Assembly: GCF_000516985.1 (NCBI RefSeq)
Contig: NW_006917101.1
Span: 2,100,834-2,164,833, forward strand
From: Pestalotiopsis fici W106-1
Lineage: Eukaryota; Ascomycota; Sordariomycetes; Amphisphaeriales; Sporocadaceae
Length of the DNA stretch: 64,000 bases
Reading direction: 5' to 3'
The position numbers and the translations under genes are program-made. The notes beneath the pieces were generated by a model. The model was not told the DNA's origin and did no database searches. It saw only the letters and a list, made by a program, of their open reading frames with translations. Within the stretch, counting starts at the first letter, position 1. Every line of letters begins with the position of its first letter. Positions 35,051 to 45,686 of this stretch are shown one piece after another.

Positions 35051-36203
35051 CTAAGCCGCAGCAGGCACATACGCATATTTTGGCATAAGTGCCAACCGCT
35101 CTTCAGGACTGATATCGTCGTCGTATATCATCTTGACATTCTTGTCCTTGTCCTTCTTGGACTTCTTCTCCTCTGCTGCTGGCTGCTCAGATGCTGTAGG
35201 CGTGGCTGAGCTTGGCTTCTGCGCTTGCTTCTCACCAGACTCTAGGCTTCTGATGAGGTGATCAATGTTATCACCTTGTCGTGCAGCACCAGCCACAAGC
35301 TCGTCAACCGTGCTAGCATAGCCTGGCTGTCCTGGTCGAGCGGGCAACCCAGGAGGCGCGGGAAGATTGCCTCCCGGTCTTGCAGGCAGATTGCCCGGAG
35401 GATAGTTGAAACCGCCTTGAGGGTACTGTGGTGGAGGAGAGAAGCCAGGGACCCCTTGAGGAGGGAAGCCCTGGGGGTACTGGCCGCCTGGCGGAGGGAA
35501 TGGCGAGTTCTGCGCGGAACATTGTCAGTATTTCGAATGTTACGATATCATTTTCGAGAAAACTCACGTTTTGGCCAGGGCTTTGACCATTGAGGCCCAG
35601 GGGAGGTGTGGGATTTGCAACACCACCATTGGCAGTCTTCTGAGTAGCCATTCTTGCCCGGTGTTCAGCCAGCCGCTTCTTGATCTCATCTGCCGTCTCA
35701 ATCTTGATCTTCTTGACGGGGCCTTCTTTACCACTCTGCCCTGGCGGGGGGTTGCCCGTCGCGGCAAAGCGATCGGCTTGTGCTTGGTAGAAGTTCTGAA
35801 TGAGGCGCTGGTTGTGCTGTTGGACTACGTCTTCGGGAATACCCTCCATACCGAAGATCTCCACCTCGAGACCTTGTCGATTCGGAAGCGCATTCTCGAC
35901 AAGCGTTAATGACTCTTTGTGTACTTGGTTCATGTGCACGGATAGACCTGCGCAAATAGTAATGGGTTAGCAAAAGACGCGATCAATGGACATTTGCCCT
36001 GGGGCGCTCGCTTGAAAGGGATCTTTGGCGCGTTTACCTCCAGCTGTATTCAACCTCCTCCCACATCGATCGCACTTGAAATGCTTTGCCTTTTGATGCG
36101 AAATCAAGAGCTTGAGATCTTCAAAGTCTCGCTCGCAGTAGTAACACCATGGTCGCGCCAGGAGCTCCTCGACATTAGGTTGCTTTCTCTTCTTCTTGCC
36201 CAT
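35051..36203 (-). CDS. BuGZ/ZNF207-like C2H2 zinc-finger protein
   Basis: Three exons (36203-36038, 35947-35568, 35509-35051) give 334 residues. The N-terminus is nearly diagnostic: MGKKKRK, then [50 protein letters not shown], and [14 protein letters not shown], the two C2H2 fingers and EIFGMEGIP motif of BuGZ/ZNF207. The middle and C-terminal parts are Pro/Gly/Gln-rich and disordered, ending with [21 protein letters not shown]. In animals this protein binds Bub3 and spindle microtubules and also has splicing links; the fungal role is less studied. It should be nuclear. The exon 1 junction falls inside the second finger, and the joined frame restores its His ligands. The gene is convergent with the SDR and tandem with the MetE-like gene. 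Confidence 0.9.
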
Positions 36204-36962
36204 CTTGGCGAAATTGGCTGTCGGTTCTGCAAGCTAGGGAATGAAAATCGCAAATCAAGTGTCGAGACTCGAGCGCGATTAATGGACTTTTTTGCAGGGG
36301 TGCGCGATCGAATTGGTGACAAGACTTGCGATTATGTTGAGTGATGAAGCTGTACAAACTGTCGCCTAGGAATTCGAGAGCTCCGGGCGAGGCTCAGCTA
36401 CGTTTGCGGTATCCACACCAAGGTACAGACAATGTGGCTAAGCAATTCTCAAGCCACACCTGGACCAGAGACTAAGCTGCACAAGCCTGCATAAAATGTA
36501 CAACAAAGATTGCATAACACTTTACAGAAGAGAATCGATATAAGTGATCGAATTAGCAATATCCTCACCTATCCCAATACCCTTCTTCCTGTTATTTCGT
36601 ATCCTAAATCATAGAAACGTCCTCTTAGCAATTAAATATTAGGAGGGTCTCGGACCATAATGACATTTTGTTGCCTTCTTCTCATGATGTATCTTTCTTT
36701 TTCGTTTCTACCTATCGGCTCTTCTTCTGAAATATATCAATTTTACTTGTCTTTCTGCACTTGTGAGTTTCAAGTTAACTGTAAGCTTCATTTCCCGGAT
36801 ACAAGATGAGTTTTCTCAATGACACAGAGGGGTCAAACTCTCTGATCGAACAACACCTACAGAGAAATTTACTTACGCACCATGTTATTGATAGTTGAAA
36901 ACTGCATATTTGACTGCCGGGCATAAATTTAAGTACCGTTGTCAAATGTCTATTGCACCGTT
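36204..36962. other. intergenic gap, BuGZ-like promoter
   Basis: This 0.76-kb AT-rich gap lies between the start of the BuGZ-like gene and the 3' end of the MetE-like gene. No gene is supported. Confidence 0.5.
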
Positions 36963-38165
36963 TTACCCCCAGAGGTCTTGGGCCACGTCCTTGACCAGCT
37001 CAAGTTTTTCCCACATCTTTTCCATTGTCATGCCGACACCACCTGCCTGACTGTGACTGCTGAACCCGCACTGCGGGCTTACTGCCAGGCAGTCCATTGC
37101 TTCGTCAATCGAAACGCCCTGAGCTTTGGCGATGACGGCGGCAGCATCCTTAACCTTCTTCGTGAGCTCGTCCCGGGCCTCGAGATCTGCCGTTTTGGTC
37201 GACACCAGGCCCAGGACCACATTCTTTCCCTTTGGCAGGAACCGCAGCGGCTCAAATCCGCCATCCCGCTCAAAGTCGTCAAATTCGAGGTAGTATGTCT
37301 GGTAGTCTGTCTGGTTAAAGAGCTTGTCTGCAATTTTCTCATACGAGCCCGATACCCAGTGCGTGGACCCCGCCATATTTCCTCGGCAGAGATGCACGCC
37401 GACGTGCAGGTCCGACGGCTTGCCTGCCAGGAGCTGGTTATGGGCCTTGATATACAAGTCGAGCAGCGCGTCCGTGTCGGTGCCGTCCTTTTGGCAGCCG
37501 CCAAGAAACTGCGATGAGCAGAAATACGTCAGGTGGGGATCGTCAATCTGCGCGTTACGGAGGCCCGCATCGTAGAGTGTCTTGAGCTCGGCGGCATAAC
37601 AGGCAGCCAGGTCGCGGAAATACTCCTCGTCGGAAGTATATCCGGAATCCGCAGTGTATGCCGTGCCGGGCTTGAGCTGAATGTGCTGGTACGTGGGTGC
37701 CGGCATGGTCAACTTGGCTTCCTTCCAAAGGGATCCCGGGAGCGTGTCCCGCAGGCCCAGCCACTCCGGAAGATACGGTGATTCCTTGTAGCCAATCTTG
37801 CCCGTGCACAGCACTACGGCCCGGGTTTTGGCGCCCATTCGGGCCAGTCCGACTGTCGTTGGAAAGTCGGTGCGAAAGGCATCTGGAATTGGCAAGGCCG
37901 GCTTGACTTCGAATCCCTCGAGCTTTTCGAAGAGGCCGCCAAAGTATATATGCCGGGCGTACTCGCCGTCTGTAATTGGCCTAATACCTCTGCTCTTCTG
38001 CTCATCCACGGCTTCCTTGACAGCTGCTTTTTCGACTTCCTGGACAGATGAAGAAATATTGACATAGTAAGATTGCTGTGCTGATGATATCTTTGATCGG
38101 GCCTCCAAGAGAGATTGCGGACGCAAAAGCGATCCAATGTGATCAGCTCGGAATGGGGGTGCCAT
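36963..38165 (-). CDS. MetE/UROD-fold protein (cobalamin-independent methionine synthase C-terminal-like)
   Basis: This intronless gene encodes 400 residues. It is a stand-alone barrel of the MetE C-terminal/UROD superfamily: FRADHIGSLLRP at the start, GIRPITDGEYARHIYF, AQIDDPHLTYF, HLCRGN, YLEFDDFERDGGFEPL, VVLGLVSTKTADLE and SPQCGFSSH. Zn-ligand candidates are visible as His258 and Cys260 (VHLCRGN) and Cys366 (SPQCGF), matching the His/Cys/Cys pattern of MetE that activates a thiol for methyl transfer. It is about half the length of full MetE and lacks the N-terminal half, so it is not the housekeeping methionine synthase. Fungal relatives are widespread, with unproven substrates; a methyltransferase acting on a small thiol is a reasonable inference. 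Confidence 0.88.
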   Translation of the reverse strand: MAPPFRADHIGSLLRPQSLLEARSKISSAQQSYYVNISSSVQEVEKAAVKEAVDEQKSRGIRPITDGEYARHIYFGGLFEKLEGFEVKPALPIPDAFRTDFPTTVGLARMGAKTRAVVLCTGKIGYKESPYLPEWLGLRDTLPGSLWKEAKLTMPAPTYQHIQLKPGTAYTADSGYTSDEEYFRDLAACYAAELKTLYDAGLRNAQIDDPHLTYFCSSQFLGGCQKDGTDTDALLDLYIKAHNQLLAGKPSDLHVGVHLCRGNMAGSTHWVSGSYEKIADKLFNQTDYQTYYLEFDDFERDGGFEPLRFLPKGKNVVLGLVSTKTADLEARDELTKKVKDAAAVIAKAQGVSIDEAMDCLAVSPQCGFSSHSQAGGVGMTMEKMWEKLELVKDVAQDLWG

Positions 38166-39308
38166 TGTAAAAGCTCAATTCTGGATTATGTCTTGTTCAC
38201 TTGAGTGTAACCCAGAAGTGATACGTGAAACCTTGCATCATTGGCGATATTTTTGAGTGCATATATTTATTTTGGGGTCCTCCCGGCTGTAGTATTATAG
38301 CCGAAGCCGATACTGTTTTCGGGGGTTGGATACTGGGCAGAAACCGGGGGCCCCGCAAATGGGCAATGATGAGCAACTCGATACCCGCTGTCGCCTCTTT
38401 ATTACCGCGGAATACCGAGTTATCTCACAAAGTTGTCCAGAATCAAAACACGTGGGCTGCCACTACAAGACGGGGCATGGAACGATGATGATCGAGGCAA
38501 GCAGCCCGTCTCGAATACCAGAGGTATGCCACCACCGAACAGTTTACTCGAATCAATCCAAAGGACAAATTTGAGTACACAGATGGAAAGATCACAGAAG
38601 CTATGCGTGGTCTAGATGGACTGACATGTGGTACGGCAGTGGACCTTTGCATGAGCAAACAGCAAACGGTGTTCAAGCTGATGACGACGGCCTATTTACG
38701 ACGAACTTTTGCGAAGTATATGGGGAGGTACAGCATAATGACAGAGGTGACGCGAATATCATCATTTCAAGGCCTTCCTGGCCACGATGCACAAAGCTGA
38801 CGTTTCGTAGAGCAACTAGTTCAAAAGTCCCCAATACTGCAAACGACTCATGATGCCGAGTAGGAGCGGGTAGTAAGCAGCCTCGGAAGCGCCGCCGTGT
38901 GAGAAATTCTCCGAGCCAGATCCCAGGTCGCAGCTGATATCATCTTTTGGGCTGTCCGTGTCAACAAACGCTGGAGCGCAGTGGGCCAATTATTTCCATC
39001 GTTATAGGGCCACTGCATCTCGGTGCTGACGAGCTGCGCAATGCTTGGCGCTGCAGTGAAGCACAACACTTTATTGGGCCGCGTGTGAAAGCCAGTTTTC
39101 GTATGTTTGTCCAATGCCTACGACAAATCTGTTTCGTGGGGCACGATTGCCTTGGATCAGGCTGGGACTATATGAAGCAGAAACTGTGCTGTATCTAAGA
39201 CAGCAGTTGCTTTGATCGGATGATGCGCCTCTATCTGTTTGCTTTTACCATGATCATTCTGCTCTACATGCCCATGGAACCACGGTCAGACGATACTGAA
39301 GCGCCAAA
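38166..39308. other. divergent gap between MetE-like gene and second receptor
   Basis: This 1.1-kb region contains both promoters. It has short frames only and no recognisable exon. Confidence 0.5.
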
Positions 39309-40623
39309 ATGAAGCCAGAGCCAACATATTTCCCCATCACGGCAGTGATGCAGGGCTATATAGCTGTCAATGCTATTCTGGTCTTTATTTCCATCACTAC
39401 TGTTACAGCTAGAATTATATCGCGACTTGTGACCAGAGCTGGAGTTGGCATAGATGACAGCCTCATAGTGTTTGCAGTTCCACTTGGAGTTGGTTTACTG
39501 GTGATTGAGGGTATGAGTAAGTGAAAGAAGCAAAGACAATTTCCTCTTGTTTTCAATCGTAAGCAAAAGACATTATGCTAATCGTCTTCTGATGATGGAA
39601 TTAGTGGCTGCCGTTGGTCTCGGATACCACAGAGTCAGGTTCACCAATGAGGAGAACCTCTACACAATCCTACCTTTAAACATGGCATTTGGGCAATGCT
39701 ATATACCGCTCATTGCCGCCATCAAAGGAAGCAGTAAGCATTATATATACTACCCCATGACTTAATTTTAGCCGTTGTGTTCAACAAGTGCTAAGCCTGA
39801 ATGTACAGTGCTCTGCTTTTACCGTAGGGTATTCATCGGACGGTGGACTCGTGTTGCGACTCACATTGCTCTGGGAATAGTGGCAAGTTGGTTCATCACA
39901 TATGAATGTGCGGCACTGCGTAAGTCCTTATGGCATTCCACTTAATGTGGTGTGAGGTCGCTGAAGGCTCGCTGGTTCAGTCGCTTGCCGCCCCATCAAT
40001 GTATTGTGGGATCCATCTGCGGATGGACGATGCTATAATTCAATCAAACTTGTATCGTCCCTGGCCGGCATCAACGTCCTCACAGACTTCGTCATCATGG
40101 CGATCCCAGTGTACACAGTTGTTCATCTTCAGATGAGACGATCCGACAAGATTGCGCTGTTGTGCCTCATCTTCCTAGCAATTTTGTAAGTGAATCCATT
40201 GCCGCCCCTTGCAGAACCGGCTGATATCTCGCCAGGGTCACTTTGGCATCAACCATCCGGCTTTACTACCTGGTTCACGTCGAAGAGCTACAAGACTTTA
40301 CTGGCTCGATGCCGCCGGTTATTTTCGTCTCGGCGTTCGAGGGGAATCTCGGCATCATCGTTGCTAGTATACCGTCTATCCGCCCGCTGTGGACCAGGTG
40401 CAAGACACGGCGAAGGGTCGCATCACACCGCAAGGAGAATTCAAGTTCAGCTCAGGGAGCCGACACGTTGCTCAGAGAGTCTCGATCTGGACAATATGAT
40501 GCAGACGGGTTTGCCGTTATACAACTCGACTCTGTTGCCAGCTCGCTCAGACTTGACCTAGACATGCCCGTTGCCACGGCGGTGAGTGTAAATGAGAGGC
40601 TAGAAGAACGGCATCGGGAGTAG
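39309..40623 (+). CDS. PTH11-like integral membrane protein, second copy
   Basis: Five exons (39309-39516, 39605-39733, 39809-39919, 39981-40185, 40236-40623) give 346 residues with closed phases. The helix pattern matches the fungal PTH11/rhodopsin-domain family. Helix 1 carries AVNAILVFISITTVTARIISR, then GIDDSLIVFAVPLG. LGYHRVRF, LNMAFGQCYIPLIAAIKGS and LCFYRRVF follow. Later segments are SWFITYECAALLACRPINVLWDP, CYNSIKLVSSLAGINVLTDFVIMAIPVYTVVHLQM, LLCLIFLAI and SAFEGNLGIIVASIPSIRPLW. A charged tail with several Ser/Arg stretches ends the protein. It shares topology with the receptor at 29.2-30.6 kb but little sequence, so they are not a recent duplication. The CRP-x-W-DP and EGNLGIIVASIPSIRPL motifs are classical for the family. 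Ligand unknown. Confidence 0.85.
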
Positions 40624-41469
40624 CTGTCATGCTGTGCAGTATCTGAGTAAGTAGTGTCCAGATATTTTATTCCAAATGCCGACCTGGACCGTATAATCCG
40701 GTTGTCGGGGGGTGTCAACGAGGAAGTCGGTCGCCGGCTATGTGAACCCAAGTGGAGGCTGCTCGGCGGGCCGCTTGACCTTGACGGCGCCAACGGTGGT
40801 CATTTGGAGGTACCAAGTACTTTCATTGACTTTGTTTGAATGCTTGGGATATGAAAATATTGTATGCTAGAGTTCAACTGACCCCTGGACAAGAGCCGAA
40901 TCCTAATGTCTTGTCCGGTCTTGAGGAACAGCTCGGGTTGGCTGGTGATGATGCAAGCCAGCCGCTAGAATTCATGATATGGAGGATACCTGGATGGCGA
41001 CCAATAGAAGGGCCTGCGCAGCACGCAATAGCTAGGTCCCAACCAAAGAGAGCTAGTGCGGGGCGACCGCGGGGTCATCTTTATGTTGTCGAGCCTCACA
41101 AGTATTGCGACATTAACCGCAGATGTGTAAGCTGGGCTTCCATTTCTGCACCTCACCACCCCAAAATTGACTCGCCTCCAGGCGGTCGGAGTGCTTTCGG
41201 AGACAACAAATGGCAGATCTTATTCACACGAGGCTTTGCATCGCATGTACTATTAGAATGGCGCCATAGTGGAAACTTCCAGCCCGAACCCAGCTGCGTT
41301 GTCATCACTTGTAGTAGCTCATAAATATCGACGTGATTGCCCCTCCATCCTTTCCAACCCCTCCTCTCGTCAGTTTTCTACGTGCTCAATTATCTTGTGA
41401 TACCCCTCCAGAAAGGTCAAACTTCTCTTTACTACCTTTTCTTCAAGCACTTGCTCATACTCATTCAAA
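40624..41469. other. intergenic gap, peroxiredoxin promoter
   Basis: This 0.85-kb gap contains a 162-codon non-ATG frame (40836-41324) without domains and a CT-rich leader (41330-41465) expected for a highly expressed gene. Confidence 0.5.
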
Positions 41470-42338
41470 ATGTCTGCTGACCAGAGACCTACTCCGTAAG
41501 TCACAGTTCCTCCTCTGTGCTCCTCTTGCCTCCAGAGAGGGTATCTATTACCTATTACTGGGTGACAGATTTCGAAAGGTCCAGTACTAACATGATTTCT
41601 GGACAGCCTCCGCCTGGGAACCACTGCTCCCAACTTCAAGGCCGACACCACCACTGGCCCCATTGACTTCCACGAGTTCATTGGCGACAACTGGGTCGTT
41701 CTCTTCTCCCACCCTGAGGACTACACCCCCGTCTGCACCACTGAGCTTGGCGCTTTCGCCAAGCTCGAGCCCGAGTTCACCAAGCGTGGCGTCAAGCTGA
41801 TTGGTCTCTCTGCCAACACTCTCGGCAGCCACGAGGGATGGATCAAGGACATTGACGAGGTCACCGGCTCCAAGGTCGCTTTCCCCATCATTGCCGACAA
41901 GGAGCGCAAGGTCGCTTACCTCTACGACATGTAAGTTCTGCACCACGAGAGGATCCCAAGTGTCTCTCTGTAGCAAATGACTGACAACATCTCCACAGGA
42001 TCGACTACCAGGACACCACCAACGTTGACGAGAAGGGCATTGCCTTCACCATCCGCTCCGTCTTCATCATTGACCCCAAGAAGAGCATCCGTCTCATCCT
42101 GTCCTACCCTGCCTCTACTGGCCGCAACACCGCCGAGGTCCTCCGTGTTGTCGACTCTCTCCAGACTGGTGACAAGCACAAGATCACCACCCCCATCAAC
42201 TGGGTCCCCGGTGACGATGTCATTGTTCACCCTTCCGTCAACAACGAGAAGGCCAAGGAGCTGTTCCCCGAGTTCCGCATTGTCAAGCCCTACCTCCGCT
42301 TCACTCCTCTCCCCAAGGAGAAGACCACCGCCGCATAA
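41470..42338 (+). CDS. 1-Cys peroxiredoxin (Prx6 type)
   Basis: Three exons (41470-41495, 41607-41930, 41999-42338) give 229 residues. Peroxidatic Cys52 lies in HPEDYTPVCTTELG; it is the only cysteine, confirming the 1-Cys (Prx6/Prx1) class that reduces hydrogen peroxide and lipid hydroperoxides using glutathione or thioredoxin partners. Further family marks: LGTTAPNFKADTTTG, FPIIADKERKVAYLYDM, RSVFIIDPKKSIRLILSYPASTGRN, and the C-terminal PINWVPGDDVIVHPSVNNE. The first exon is only 26 nt. No clear mitochondrial presequence is present, unlike yeast Prx1, so the location is probably cytosolic. Codons are strongly biased to C/G endings and the 5' leader is CT-rich, both signs of high expression. 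Confidence 0.94.
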
Positions 42339-43892
42339 AGGGACAAAAGCAACAAATCTGTTTCTAGTTATTTGGAAAGATGTTGCCAACTATCTGGCTG
42401 ATACCCCTAATCTATGGCCTGTGGTAGTATGATAAAATAGTAAAAAAAGTAATTAAATCCAAACTGTATTCGAGTCAACTGAGACTGTCATGAAATTGCA
42501 CGTGAAGAGAGTTGATGCTTGTGACATTTGGTAAACAAAAAGATGAATAGGTAATGATACGGCATTCTTATCTACTCAAGCTGGACCGGATATATAAGAC
42601 GGGATTCACTATACAAACACCCCAAAAGGCTGATTTGACCATTGGCCAACAGTATACCGGGGCCACGAGGGGAGAAATGAAACAAGCTGTACAGACGGTC
42701 GCGTGAAGTAACATTTCCTATTTGATTCCACCAGTAGCTCGTATCCTATCTAGGTATATAGCAGAAACGACTTTATAGTGTTTATTCACTGGAGTTCAAT
42801 ACGGGCAATGACTACATTCTTCGCAAAAGGAAATGAGTAGAGTCACTCATGAATATAGTACAAAAGTAAACACTCAGTAAAGAACTGCTGAAATTGTTGT
42901 ATTAGCAGTGAAAGGATTGGATAATCACAGGGTTCACCAAACTATTCTTGGTTTCGCCTACAAAATATGGCTGCTACTATAGTGGGACGATCGTGTTACC
43001 AGGTTTTCTCATTGGTATATTCAGCTCGGATGTTGTGACCAAAAGCGGCATGGAGGACGGGCTGCATCGAGATTGGCTTCGAGAACACATTTGGAAAGGA
43101 CAAACGGGACGGGCAATGGCAAGGGAATTAATTCAAATGAGGGCAGGGCGCCACGCACAAACGTGGAAACCGAAAATAGCAGTCCCGAAGAGCAAAGACC
43201 ATCCAACAAGGAACGGAAAGTGTTCCCATCCACGTGGGAATTGCAGGTTTAATGCCAAACTGGTCCGTTGTATCAGCAGCCGTCCTAGCGTAGCTGTCAA
43301 GATCCAATCATCCCAAATGTCTGTCTTCCATGTCAATATGCCAAGTGCCGAAAGGAGGAGACGGAATCTGGTCTACGATATGGGGATTCATTTAGTGTAT
43401 TGGAATGCAGACCCCTTTGGGGAATACCGATGACCTGATGTGGCTCTATGTAGGAGGAGACAAAAGATAGGACGGAACGCCCAAAAGTGTGCTTTCTTTG
43501 TTTCCGCGTAGTACTACATAGATGCTTTGCAATCAGGATATAGAATGTATTCCAGATTGTTCTAGCTCCTTGTTCTAGCTGCCATGCACACCAACACCAA
43601 GTGACCCAGGGATTTGGAAAAGTCGCTTCGAGCTTGATTGATTGATCAGGCGAGAAATCTCCGTGTTCCTGGATGCTCTACACTAAGCACTCGCGTCGTC
43701 GTAGAACCCCCCCTGAGCACTTTTGGCACCACGTTCAGTGTTGGTCAGGGGCCCCTAGGCGACATGCTTGCACCCCTGTCGACGGCTTCTTAACGGGCTG
43801 GGGCCGGAGGCACGTAGAAAAACATTCTGGAATATCAGCCAGGACCGTGGAAGAGGGGTAATCATGTAAAAGTCTGGACGATAATGCAGATA
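42339..43892. other. gene-free stretch upstream of the assembly gap
   Basis: This 1.55-kb region after the peroxiredoxin gene contains only unsupported frames such as 42948-43433 (161 codons, basic, no domain). Nothing else is seen. Confidence 0.5.
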
Positions 43893-43992
43893 NNNNNNNN
43901 NNNNNNNNNNNNNNNNNNNNNNNNNNNNNNNNNNNNNNNNNNNNNNNNNNNNNNNNNNNNNNNNNNNNNNNNNNNNNNNNNNNNNNNNNNNN
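43893..43992. other. assembly gap (100 N)
   Basis: Exactly 100 N bases, the conventional placeholder for a gap of unknown size between contigs. The true distance between the peroxiredoxin and Kelch genes, and anything missing in it, is unknown. Confidence 0.99.
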
Positions 43993-45686
43993 ATTACTCG
44001 TGCGTTATGTAGCAAAAGGTGAAGGAGCACACAAACTCGTATGAGGGATGAGAGGAGATTCTGGACATGTACCTCGTATACGCACAATTGTTTGCTGTAT
44101 CGTCAATCAGTACAGAGGACCTACAGTTGGGGGTAGATAGGGGGTAAACGACATTGCACGTGTTGGCTGGCACGCCATGATCTCGATTGGCTTGCGCTGC
44201 GACAACCACGAGGCAGATATGAAGCTCACTGCTGCTGCTGCATGCATACATTAGGTACAATGCATGGCCACGGCGTCAAGGCTTCCGTCTCTTCCTCGTT
44301 ACAAACATCCAGTGTCCTGTCTCTTCCCCTTCAGACTCACCCCTCAAGAACCGACCGATACTGCACACAACCGTTATCAGTGATCAACATCTAGAATCGT
44401 TCTCGCCCGTCAACTCGACTCATGATTAACTGTCTCTCGTGGGGTTTCCATCTACTCATCACGGCGCTTCTATTCTCTAGTGTCCCCCTTGGCAAGCACC
44501 GGAGCCCAACACCTAGGTACTCCCCGCCGCAAAATCCCCTTTTTTCCCTGTTTCCCCTGGCCCATAGCTCGGCGCTGACTGCACAGTCCATCTCCTTTCC
44601 CCACCAAACCCTCTACTTTGACTTTCCAGGGTCCCTGAATCTTTCTCTGGATCTCGCAGCGGCCCCCGAAGCAAGACTACAGACGTTCTAGCAGCAATCC
44701 GACAGAAAGGAATCGATCCTATCGGCTCAGCGAAACACTGCCAATCCGAGCCCAGCCCTACATTTTTACTGCCATACTATTGAGTTACGTACATACGTAT
44801 TTTTGATTTCCCTCTCACTCTCTCACTCTTGCGGCATCTCATCTCCGCCCTGGCGCTCACCGCGTCTGCTTGCTGCGTCTCGGGTCTCCGCTATTGCGCT
44901 CATCGCTCTCAATTAACACCATAGTCGCGGGAGCCGGATCGCACAGACTACTACTGCCTGTGTGTGCCTGTCACTCTGCTGCTTACCTCCCCCTCCGCCC
45001 CAAGGCGACGAGGTTGAGCCCTGAGTAGGACGATCCGCACGAAACGGGATATTGCTGGGAGCTCGATTCCACCTGTGAAGAAATTAGAAATTGCAACGTC
45101 AACCTGGGGTCAGCGTGACTAGTAGTACCTAGGTATGTCATGTCTGTCTATCTGTCTATGTCTATCCATAATTCGACCCTTTCTTCTTGAGGCTCCTCTC
45201 GTCGGCCTTGTCCTCCGCTCTTCTGCTCGTGGCCCCCTCACCCCCTACCCGTCGTAATACCCATCCTAGATCTTCCCCTTCCCGTCAGCCTCGAAAAGTT
45301 TTGCTGCTGGACCCAGGGGGCTAGATGACGATCCTGCTGCGCTCGTGGGCCTTGTCTTGCGCCGTGCTACTGGTACGCGACTAGACTTCTCCCAGAGAAG
45401 AGCCGCCCACCGACACTTGTGGTATCACCGGGTTCGCCGTCTGGCTTTCCCTGCTTAAGTAGTACTCGGGTGGAGGTTACGACCGCTGCGTTACCCACAG
45501 ACAGTCTGACACATTTGGAACCACGACAAGCTCTTTTTTTCCTTTGGCTCCCTTCAACTTGAACATATTTTCCCTTTCCCAATATTCCCACTAGCCTCTT
45601 TGTCAGAACTGTTTTTGCCGCCCTTCTCCTCGTCAAGTAAATCGTGGGCGCGACCGCAAGAGTCGTGCGAGTGGAAGTTGGACAAG
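43993..45686. other. long pyrimidine-rich upstream region of the Kelch gene
   Basis: This 1.7-kb stretch is increasingly CT-rich from about 44280 to 45680, with CTCT/TCTC tracts near 44805-44825 and a TCTR-type microsatellite at 45141-45167. This fits a long fungal promoter and 5' leader for the regulator downstream. Short upstream ATGs are present (for example at 44422), so upstream open frames in the leader are possible. Confidence 0.5.
45141..45167 (+). repeat. TCTR tetranucleotide microsatellite
   Basis: An imperfect run of TGTC/TATC units (six to seven) lies in the CT-rich leader region upstream of the Kelch gene. Confidence 0.75.

Noticed and set aside
40836..41324. 162-codon plus-strand frame before the peroxiredoxin gene
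   Set aside because: It begins at a non-ATG codon and has no recognisable domain; it overlaps the promoter.
42948..43433. 161-codon plus-strand basic frame
   Set aside because: No domain, no splice context, and it lies next to an assembly gap.
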